Source: ZC4RG30 sp964632365
Lineage (GTDB): Bacteria; Pseudomonadota; Gammaproteobacteria; Steroidobacterales; Steroidobacteraceae
Assembly: GCA_964632365.1 (NCBI GenBank)
Contig: CAZWDR010000142.1
Location: 1 to 5,730 of the forward strand
Direction: 5' to 3'
Length of the DNA stretch: 5,730 nt
Part shown: piece after piece, positions 1 to 4,763 of the stretch
Layout: every line of letters begins with the position of its first letter
Position numbering within the stretch: position 1 is the stretch's first letter
Position numbers and translations under genes: made by a program
The notes under the pieces: generated by a model
Seen by the model: the letters and a program-made list of their open reading frames with translations, nothing else
The model's database searches: none
What the model was told of the DNA's origin: nothing

Positions 1-849
1 CTGGTGCGCTTCGACTACCAGGACGGCCAGACCGAGGCGGCCGGGCCGCCCGAGAAACTCACGGATCTGCCGGCGGCGCTGAACCATCACTGGACCAAGG
101 CGCTGACCGCCAGTGCGGATGGACGCTTCCTGTATGTGGGCATCGGCTCCAACAGCAACGCCAGCGAACGCGGCATGACCGCCGAGGTCGACCGGGCGAT
201 GATCTGGCAGGTCGACGCGCAGACCGGCGCGCACAAGCCTTATGCGACGGGACTGCGCAATCCCACGGCGCTGGCCATCCAGCCGGGCACCGGGCAGCTG
301 TGGGCCGTGGTGAACGAGCGCGACGAGATCGGCCCCAACCTCGTCCCTGACTATCTCACCGCGGTACAGGAAGGCGGCTTCTACGGCTGGCCGTGGAGCT
401 ACTGGGGCAGCAACGTGGATACCCGCGTGCAGCCACAGGACGACGGGAAAGTCGCTGCGGCGCTGCAGCCTGACTATGCGCTCGGCTCCCATGTGGCGGC
501 GCTGGGGCTGGCGTTCTCGAGCCCGGTGATGGGCACCGCCTTCGCCAACGGCGTCTTCATTGGCGAGCACGGCAGCTGGAACCGCGGCGTGCCCTCCGGC
601 TACAAGGTCGTGTTCGTGCAGTTCCAGAACGGCCGCCCGGTGGGACAGCCGATCGACTTCGTCACGGGCTTCCAGGCAGATGGCAAGACCTTCGGCCGGC
701 CAGTGGGCGTCACGGTGGATCCGCGCGGCGCACTGATCGTCGCCGACGACCTGGCCAACATCATCTGGCGGGTGACGCCGGTGGGCCCGGCCGCGCCCGC
801 ACCGGCACCGGACGCAGCGGCGCCGACGGGCGTGTCGCCGGCACCCTAG
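1..849 (+). CDS. PQQ-dependent sugar (sorbosone-type) dehydrogenase, C-terminal part
   Basis: This frame is open from the first base, so the gene starts left of the window; about 282 residues are visible of a family usually somewhat over 400. It resembles soluble PQQ glucose/sorbosone dehydrogenases (six-bladed beta-propeller, PQQ and Ca2+), which oxidise sugars or aldoses in the periplasm. Visible landmarks in order are HHWTKALTASADGRFLYVG (from nt 85), GLRNPTALA (about 250-276), NERDEIG (about 313-333), GGFYGWPWSYWG (373-408) and GEHGSWNR (about 562-585). By analogy with soluble glucose dehydrogenase, the His at 88-90 would be the general base and the Arg at 256-258 a PQQ contact; this is an inferred alignment. 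The protein ends in an Ala/Pro-rich tail after the last propeller strand (IIWRVTPVG). The stop TAG (847-849) overlaps the stop of the converging gene. The family is confident; the true substrate is unknown, and family members are often annotated only by similarity. Confidence 0.85.
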   Translation: MVRFDYQDGQTEAAGPPEKLTDLPAALNHHWTKALTASADGRFLYVGIGSNSNASERGMTAEVDRAMIWQVDAQTGAHKPYATGLRNPTALAIQPGTGQLWAVVNERDEIGPNLVPDYLTAVQEGGFYGWPWSYWGSNVDTRVQPQDDGKVAAALQPDYALGSHVAALGLAFSSPVMGTAFANGVFIGEHGSWNRGVPSGYKVVFVQFQNGRPVGQPIDFVTGFQADGKTFGRPVGVTVDPRGALIVADDLANIIWRVTPVGPAAPAPAPDAAAPTGVSPAP

Positions 850-1214
850 TTCAGCTTCGTCCCGTCAGCCAGCGTGATCGAGACGTAGGACCCGCCTGGC
901 TTGCCGTCGCGCAGCGGCCGCACCACCACGGTCACGTCATCGCCCGGCTTGATCGTGGTGCGCTTCCAGCCGTTGCGCACCAGGTTCTGCGGCGTGTTCA
1001 TCTCGATGGCCCAGACCTCGGCCTTGCCATCGGCGCCGGTGACCTCGACCTTGAACGAGCTGTGCGGGTTCACCCAGTTGAACTCGGTGACCTTGCCGCT
1101 GATGGTCTGCGTGCGTTCGGAATCGAACATCGCACCGGAGTGATGCGCCAGCACGGCCGGCGCAGCCAGCAGCGGGGCGAAGAGGAACAGCAGTCGGGCA
1201 ACGATGCGTGGCAT
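846..1214 (-). CDS. Secreted DUF6152-type protein, copy A
   Basis: A 122-residue protein of unknown function that looks like the DUF6152 family. Residues 1 to about 23 form a clear Sec signal peptide (basic start MPRIVAR, a leucine-rich core, then PAVLA). Cleavage there would leave a mature protein starting His-His-Ser-Gly-Ala-Met-Phe-Asp. The remaining ~99 residues alternate like a small beta-barrel, with GKVTEFNWVNPHS, VWAIEMN, NGWKRTTIKPGDDVTV and RPLRDG as the most distinctive stretches; an OB-like fold is my guess. A ribosome-binding site GGGAGA lies 6-7 nt before the ATG at 1214. It sits 26 bp downstream of its paralogue (copy B) on the same strand and is probably cotranscribed with it. 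By hand alignment, about 45 of the first 81 mature residues match copy B. Family assignment is from memory of the motif; the molecular role is unknown. Confidence 0.85.
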   Translation of the reverse strand: MPRIVARLLFLFAPLLAAPAVLAHHSGAMFDSERTQTISGKVTEFNWVNPHSSFKVEVTGADGKAEVWAIEMNTPQNLVRNGWKRTTIKPGDDVTVVVRPLRDGKPGGSYVSITLADGTKLN

Positions 1215-1240
1215 GGCGGGTCTCCCGGAGAAAGTGGCGG

Positions 1241-1669
1241 CTATTGTGCGGAGGGCGCGGTGGGCACATTGACGGGCCCGCGGTTGCCACTGAAGGCGGC
1301 TTCCTTCAGCACGCTGCCGTCGGGCAGCGTCACCTCGATGAACAGGCCGCCCTTGTGGTCAGACAGGTCGCGCAGCGGATACATCACCAGCGTGACCTCG
1401 TCGCCGGCCTTCAGGCTCGTGGCCTTCCATCCCTGGCGGCGCAGGTTGTTCGGGCTGTTCAGTTCGATGGACCACGCCTCGGCGCCGCCGCTGGCGGCCG
1501 GCACCGTCATCTGGATGAAGGCATGCGGATTGGTCCACTGGAATTCGGTGACCTTGCCCTTCAGCGTGACCCGCTGGGTCTGGTCGAACATGGCAAAGGA
1601 ATGATGTGCGCCGGCGGACGCCGTGACCAGGAGGCCCACAAGCAGGGCGACGCGCTGCAGAGTTCCCAT
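1241..1669 (-). CDS. Secreted DUF6152-type protein, copy B
   Basis: A 142-residue paralogue of the neighbouring copy A and the first gene of the minus-strand pair. The signal peptide (MGTLQRVALLVGLLV, then TASAGA) would be cleaved just before HHSFAMFD, so this mature protein also starts His-His-Ser. Shared stretches are GKVTEFQWTNPH, AWSIELNSPNNL, QGWKATSLKAGDEVTL and PLRD. It differs from copy A by a small insertion after PLRD and a polar tail of about 20 residues (KEAAFSGNRGPVNV and on). I chose the ATG at 1669 because a GGGGG ribosome-binding site lies 6 nt upstream and the signal peptide begins directly. An in-frame ATG at 1690 (MQRRGYR extension) would add seven residues and still give a signal peptide. 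The frame stays open to 1834, but that extension runs antisense into the divergent gene and is unlikely. Function unknown; two tandem paralogues suggest related but distinct ligands or partners. Confidence 0.83.
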   Translation of the reverse strand: MGTLQRVALLVGLLVTASAGAHHSFAMFDQTQRVTLKGKVTEFQWTNPHAFIQMTVPAASGGAEAWSIELNSPNNLRRQGWKATSLKAGDEVTLVMYPLRDLSDHKGGLFIEVTLPDGSVLKEAAFSGNRGPVNVPTAPSAQ

Positions 1670-1751
1670 CCGATACCCCCGTCGTTGCATCGATTGCGCA
1701 ACCTTCGCGGCAGTATATCCTGCCCACATCAGCAGCACGGGGGATACGGAC
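1670..1751. promoter_or_regulatory. Divergent intergenic region shared by copy B and the 1752 gene
   Basis: This 82-bp gap must hold the start signals for both flanking genes. On the minus strand TATACT (complement of 1712-1717) is a fair -10 box about 40 nt before the copy B ATG, but no good -35 sits at 16-18 bp from it. On the + strand the overlapping TATATC (1714-1719) is a weaker -10, also without a proper -35. An imperfect palindrome with arms GTTGC (1684-1688) and GCAAC (1698-1702) could be an operator. Both genes start just after near-identical leaders, ACGGGGG-TATCGG on the minus strand and ACGGGGG-ATACGGAC on the plus strand, which act as ribosome-binding sites. Promoter assignment is tentative; a regulator-dependent promoter would explain the missing -35 boxes. 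Confidence 0.4.
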
Positions 1752-2510
1752 ATGCCGCGGATTCGGGCTTTGGTGGTCGGGTGCCTGGCCTTGGGCATGG
1801 CAACGCCGATGGTGGGCGCGGAGGCCGGGGGCAACGCCGCCGCCTGGCCGAAGGGAAACTATGCGGCCCTCGACCGCCTGCCCGACTGGGGCGGCGTCTG
1901 GGTGCTCAACCGCGGCGCGCCGGGCCAGACGCGGGCGCAGCCGCAGCTGAAGGGCAACTATCTGGCCCAGTATCAGACCTGGCAGAAGCAGCTGGAGCAG
2001 GATGGCGGCGTGCCGCGCCGCGAGACCTCCAACTGCATGCCGCCCGGCATGCCGCGCATGATGGGGACGGGGCAATATCCCATCGAGTTCCTGTTCACCC
2101 CGGGGCGGGTCACGATGCAGCACGAGGCCTGGATGCAGACCCGCAGCATCTTCACCGATGGTCGCGATCATCCGGAGGACCTGGACCCGGGCATCTTCGG
2201 CCACTCCATCGGCCGCTGGGAGGGCAGCACGCTGGTGGTCGACACGGTGGGCATCAAGACCATCACCGAGATCGAGACCGGCATGAAGCACAGCGAGGAG
2301 CTGCGCATCACCGAGCGCATCGGCCTGTCGCCCGACGATCCCGACACCCTGGTCGTGGAGATGACCATGGTCGATCCGCAGGCATTGGCCGCGCCGTACC
2401 AGCGCACGCACACCTTCCAGCGCCAGCGCGACTGGAACCTGATGGAGTTCATCTGTGCAGAAAATGACCGCAACCCGGTAGGCATGGATGGGCAGACGCA
2501 GTTCGAATGA
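1752..2510 (+). CDS. Exported protein of unknown function (LPDWGGVW type)
   Basis: A 252-residue protein that I cannot assign a function. Residues 1 to about 23 look like a Sec signal peptide (MPRIRALVVG, hydrophobic core, VGA). The Cys at residue 11 comes too early in the hydrophobic stretch to be a lipobox. Landmarks in the mature part are LPDWGGVWVLNRG (about 43-55), NCMPPGMPRMM (about 94-104), FTDGRDHPEDL (about 134-144), GHSIGRWEGSTLVVDT (about 150-165) and the C-terminal ENDRNPVGMDG. The mature form contains two cysteines (about 95 and 235), which could form a disulfide. The ATG at 1752 is preceded by GGGGGA with a 7-nt spacer and gives the signal peptide; the in-frame ATG at 1623 would run through the divergent promoter and is rejected. 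I recall similar secreted proteins near DUF6152 genes in other proteobacteria, but no enzymatic motif is recognisable. It is divergent from the DUF6152 pair and probably coregulated. Confidence 0.85.
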   Translation: MPRIRALVVGCLALGMATPMVGAEAGGNAAAWPKGNYAALDRLPDWGGVWVLNRGAPGQTRAQPQLKGNYLAQYQTWQKQLEQDGGVPRRETSNCMPPGMPRMMGTGQYPIEFLFTPGRVTMQHEAWMQTRSIFTDGRDHPEDLDPGIFGHSIGRWEGSTLVVDTVGIKTITEIETGMKHSEELRITERIGLSPDDPDTLVVEMTMVDPQALAAPYQRTHTFQRQRDWNLMEFICAENDRNPVGMDGQTQFE

Positions 2511-2550
2511 TCCGGACGGGCGGCACCCGAACGGGCTGACCGCCAGGGGC

Positions 2551-2579
2551 TTTACGGATGACCCGCAAGTCCCTAGAAT
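2551..2579 (+). promoter_or_regulatory. Sigma70-like promoter for the rimP-nusA-infB leader
   Basis: TTTACG (2551-2556, 4 of 6 matches to the -35 consensus) and TAGAAT (2574-2579, 5 of 6 matches to the -10) are separated by exactly 17 bp. Transcription would start around 2586, giving a leader of about 130 nt before the rimP ATG. The -10 box overlaps the left arm of the inverted repeat at 2576-2621, so occupancy or supercoil-driven extrusion of that repeat could influence initiation. This is the only convincing promoter between the upstream gene and rimP. Confidence 0.65.
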
Positions 2580-2621
2580 CAGCGGCCCGCTTGGAGGGTC
2601 AGGCGGGCAAGACGCTGATTC
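2576..2621 (+). repeat. Interrupted 15-bp inverted repeat overlapping the -10 box
   Basis: The left arm GAATCAGCG-GCCCGC (2576-2590) is matched by GCGGGC (2603-2608) and CGCTGATTC (2613-2621), with a 4-nt bulge AAGA (2609-2612) and a 12-nt loop (2591-2602). All 15 pairs are Watson-Crick. In a transcript arriving from upstream the whole stem-loop can form. In one started at about 2586 from the local promoter only part of the inner GCCCGC/GCGGGC stem remains, at the very 5' end. It could therefore be an RNA element, a DNA operator over the -10, or both. Confidence 0.6.
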
Positions 2622-2647
2622 AAGAGGCCCCCATGCGGGGCCTCTTG
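2621..2647 (+). promoter_or_regulatory. Perfect 11-bp hairpin upstream of the terminator
   Basis: CAAGAGGCCCC (2621-2631) pairs perfectly with GGGGCCTCTTG (2637-2647) around the 5-nt loop CATGC. It is not followed by a U-tract, so it is not itself an intrinsic terminator. Its 5' arm is also complementary to the terminator's 5' arm, and its 3' arm (CCTCTT, 2641-2646) is complementary to AAGAGG (2695-2700), which overlaps the rimP ribosome-binding site. It is best read as the anti-antiterminator of the leader. Confidence 0.7.
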
Positions 2648-2656
2648 CGTAATGGG

Positions 2657-2677
2657 AGGGCCTTTTGGCCCTTTTTT
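2657..2677 (+). terminator. Intrinsic terminator in front of rimP
   Basis: AGGGCC (2657-2662), the loop TTTT (2663-2666) and GGCCCT (2667-2672) run into further T residues to 2677, a compact rho-independent terminator. It ends 37 nt before the rimP ATG. It would stop transcripts from both the upstream exported-protein gene and the leader promoter. Since no promoter is visible in 2678-2714, rimP expression implies regulated read-through. Confidence 0.8.
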
Positions 2678-2697
2678 GTTTCCGACAGGCCGGGAAG

Positions 2698-2703
2698 AGG
2701 AGG
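2698..2703 (+). promoter_or_regulatory. rimP ribosome-binding site
   Basis: AGGAGG is a perfect Shine-Dalgarno core, but it lies 11 nt before the ATG at 2715, longer than the usual 5-9. It still decides the start: the only in-frame upstream ATG (2652) falls inside the spacer before the terminator and would add 21 residues with no family resemblance. Confidence 0.75.
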
Positions 2704-2714
2704 ATCGGCGAATC

Positions 2715-3251
2715 ATGCTGCGAGAGCGCCTGATTGCACTGACCGAACCCCTGCTCGCGCGCCTGGGCTATGAGCTGGTCGACGTGGAATATGCGGCGAG
2801 CCGTACCGAGGCGACGCTGCGGGTCTACATCGACTGGCCCGAAGGCGTGATGCCGCCCGAACGTGCCGCGCAGCCCGATGACGGCGAGCGCGCCTTCGAT
2901 GGCATCGGCGTGGAGGACTGCGAGCGGGTGAGCCGCGAGCTGTCGGCGCTGCTGGATGTGGAAGATCCCATCCCGGTCGCCTACCAGCTCGAGATCTCCT
3001 CGCCGGGCATGGACCGCATCCTGCGCACACCCGCGCATTACCGGCGCCATGCCGGACAGCGAGTGCATGTGGAGCTGGCGGTGCCGCGCGAGGGCCGCCG
3101 CCGCTATACGGGCGTGATGACGCGCGCCGGGGACGAGGATTTCGACGTGGACGTGGATGGAACGGTGGTGACGCTGCGGTACGCCGAGGTGGGCAAGACC
3201 CGTCTCGCGCCCGAATGGCGCAAGTCGCAGCCGCGAGGGAAGAAGCGATGA
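2715..3251 (+). CDS. rimP: Ribosome maturation factor RimP
   Basis: 178 residues. RimP binds free 30S subunits and helps their maturation. The N-terminal domain begins with a helix (about 2-18), then the strand GYELVDVEYA and LRVYID (about 35-40). The conserved block VEDCERVSRELSALLDVEDPI (66-86) and the family signature EISSPGMDR (93-101) follow. The C-terminal SH3-like domain covers roughly 102-167, ending in RLAPEW, followed by a basic tail RKSQPRGKKR. It is longer than E. coli RimP (about 150) chiefly because of an insertion of about 20 residues at 45-65, between the second strand and the DCxxVS helix. The signature is normally followed by Pro-Leu, but here by Ile-Leu. It is the first gene of the operon and its TGA overlaps the nusA ATG (ATGA, 3248-3251), indicating translational coupling. 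Confidence 0.97.
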   Translation: MLRERLIALTEPLLARLGYELVDVEYAASRTEATLRVYIDWPEGVMPPERAAQPDDGERAFDGIGVEDCERVSRELSALLDVEDPIPVAYQLEISSPGMDRILRTPAHYRRHAGQRVHVELAVPREGRRRYTGVMTRAGDEDFDVDVDGTVVTLRYAEVGKTRLAPEWRKSQPRGKKR

Positions 3252-4744
3252 ACAAAGAGATCCTGATGGTCGTCGATGCCGTCTCGAACGAGAAGGGCGT
3301 CGACAAGGAAATCATCTTCGAGGCACTCGAGGCGGCGCTGGCGGCGGCCACGCGCAAGAAGCATGGCGAGGAGTGGGACGTGCGCGTGGCGATCAACCGC
3401 CGCACGGGCGACTACGACACGTTCCGTCGCTGGAAGGTGTTCGCCGACGATTCGACGGAGCTTGAGACCCCCGACCGCGAACTGCGGCTCGAAGATGCGC
3501 TCGACCTGGACCAGGATGCCGAGCCGGGCGGCCATGTCGAGCAGCCCATGGAATCGGTGGCCTTCGGCCGCATTGCCGCGCAGCAGGCCAAGCAGGTCAT
3601 GGTGCAGAAGGTGCGCGAGGCCGAACGCGCGCAGGTGGTCGACCTGTTCAAGGACCGCGTCAACACGCTGGTGTCCGGCGTGGTCAAGCGCGTCGACCGC
3701 AATGGCGTGTTCGTCGACCTCGGCAACAACGCCGAAGGCTTCATCCCGCGCACCGACCTGATCCCGCGCGAGGCGCTCAAGACGCAGGACCGCGTGAAGG
3801 CCTGGCTGAAGGACGTGCGCAACGAGCCGCGCGGGCCGCAGCTGTTCATGTCGCGCACCGCGCCGGAATTCCTCATCGAGCTGTTCAAGCTCGAGGTGCC
3901 GGAAGTCGGGCAGGGCACGATCGAGATCCTGGGGGCCGCGCGCGACGCCGGCGTGCGCGCGAAGATCGCCGTGCGCAGCCACGAGCCGCGCATCGATCCG
4001 GTTGGCGCCTGCGTGGGCATGCGCGGTTCGCGCGTGCAGGCGGTGTCGAACGAGATCGCCGGCGAGCGCGTGGACATCATTCCCTGGGACGAGAACCCGG
4101 CGCAGTTCGTCATCAATGCGATGTCGCCGGCCGAGGTGCAGTCCATCGTCGTCGACGAGGACTCCCATTCGATGGACATCGCCGTGGCCGAGGACAAGCT
4201 CTCGCAGGCCATCGGCCGCGGTGGCCAGAACATCCGCCTCGCCAGCCAGCTGTCGGGCTGGGAACTGAACGTGATGACCGAGTCGGATGCCGAGGCCAAG
4301 AGCGAATCCGAGGCGAAGAAGGTCGTGCAGACCTTCATGAAGCAGCTCGACGTCGACGAAGACGTGGCGTCCATCCTCGCGCAGGAAGGGTTCTCGACCA
4401 TCGAGGAGCTGGCCTATGTGCCGGTGTCCGAGCTGGCCTCGATCGAAGCCTTCGACGAGGAGCTGATCAAGGAGCTGCGCAATCGCGCGCGCGACGTGCT
4501 GCTGACGCAGGCGATCGCCAGCGAGGAGAGCATGGAAAGCCAGATGCCCTCCGACGATCTGCTGCAGCTGTCCGGCATGAGCCCGGACCTGGCATTGAAA
4601 CTGGCCCAGACGGGCATCCGCACGCGCGAGCAGCTCGCCGAGCAGTCGGTGGACGACCTCACCGAGATCGAAGGCCTGGATGCGACGGAAGCGGGCGCGC
4701 TGATCATGAAGGCGCGCGAAATGTGGTTCGAGGCGGAGAAGTAG
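3248..4744 (+). CDS. nusA: Transcription termination/antitermination protein NusA
   Basis: 498 residues, close to E. coli NusA (495) and collinear with it. NusA binds RNA polymerase and nascent RNA, stabilises hairpin pauses, and promotes intrinsic termination or lambda/rrn-type antitermination. The RNAP-binding N-terminal domain (about 1-125) holds MNKEILMVVDAVSNEKGV, DYDTFRRWKV and AKQVMVQKVREAER. The S1 domain follows (about 136-200; SGVVKRVDRNGVFVDLGNNA). KH1 contains DPVGACVGMRGSRVQAVS (250-267) and KH2 contains AIGRGGQNIRLASQLSGWEL (321-340). Two acidic repeats follow, AR1 (about 368-420) and AR2 (about 438-493), the latter being the segment that binds the alpha C-terminal domain in E. 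coli. The start at 3248 matches the family N-terminus and has GAGGGA 7 nt upstream; it overlaps the rimP stop. No key motif is missing. Autogenous control of this operon is reported in E. coli, which fits the terminator-bearing leader. Confidence 0.98.
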   Translation: MNKEILMVVDAVSNEKGVDKEIIFEALEAALAAATRKKHGEEWDVRVAINRRTGDYDTFRRWKVFADDSTELETPDRELRLEDALDLDQDAEPGGHVEQPMESVAFGRIAAQQAKQVMVQKVREAERAQVVDLFKDRVNTLVSGVVKRVDRNGVFVDLGNNAEGFIPRTDLIPREALKTQDRVKAWLKDVRNEPRGPQLFMSRTAPEFLIELFKLEVPEVGQGTIEILGAARDAGVRAKIAVRSHEPRIDPVGACVGMRGSRVQAVSNEIAGERVDIIPWDENPAQFVINAMSPAEVQSIVVDEDSHSMDIAVAEDKLSQAIGRGGQNIRLASQLSGWELNVMTESDAEAKSESEAKKVVQTFMKQLDVDEDVASILAQEGFSTIEELAYVPVSELASIEAFDEELIKELRNRARDVLLTQAIASEESMESQMPSDDLLQLSGMSPDLALKLAQTGIRTREQLAEQSVDDLTEIEGLDATEAGALIMKAREMWFEAEK

Positions 4745-4763
4745 GCCGCCGGGAGTGTTTTGA

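Larger units (their letters stand above)
2586..2677 (+). ncRNA. Candidate rimP-operon attenuator leader (or ~90-nt terminated small RNA)
   Basis: From the predicted start near 2586 to the end of the terminator U-tract is about 92 nt, containing three hairpins in a row. The 5' arm of the middle hairpin (2621-2630) can alternatively pair with the 5' arm of the terminator (2658-2667), giving nine Watson-Crick pairs and one G-U. This would abolish both the middle hairpin and the terminator, so two mutually exclusive folds exist, as in transcription attenuators. A rimP leader with a premature terminator is catalogued for other gammaproteobacteria. I cannot tell whether this one is homologous or only analogous. 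There is no convincing leader peptide. If read-through is negligible, the same region would instead be a free small RNA. Confidence 0.5.

Noticed and set aside
1714..1719. Full sigma70 promoter for the 1752 gene
   Set aside because: TATATC matches the -10 only moderately. The TTGCGC (1694-1699) and TTGCAT (1685-1690) candidates are 14 and 23 bp away, both outside the workable range.
1208..2467. 419-codon + strand open frame
   Set aside because: It overlaps the DUF6152 copy B gene antisense and the 1752 gene out of frame. The Gly/His/Arg-rich translation is typical of shadow frames.
2519..2544. Weak nested inverted repeat GGCGG...CCGCC after the 1752 gene
   Set aside because: Only short GC stems with a cramped inner CCCG/CGGG pair and no U-tract; expected by chance at this GC content.
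2511..2714. tRNA gene before rimP, as with the initiator tRNA in E. coli
   Set aside because: No T-arm GTTCGAATC-like motif, no CCA end and no cloverleaf spacing were found; the hairpins fit a leader and terminator.
2558..2773. Possible leader peptide or small gene (71 codons, with an internal ATG at 2633)
   Set aside because: It spans the promoter and the terminator hairpins, has no ribosome-binding site, and runs out of frame into rimP. No run of regulatory codons suggests a translated attenuator.
1359..3068. 569-codon minus-strand open frame across the exported-protein gene and the leader
   Set aside because: It crosses a promoter, a terminator and three genes. The real signal peptides and family motifs lie in the other frames.
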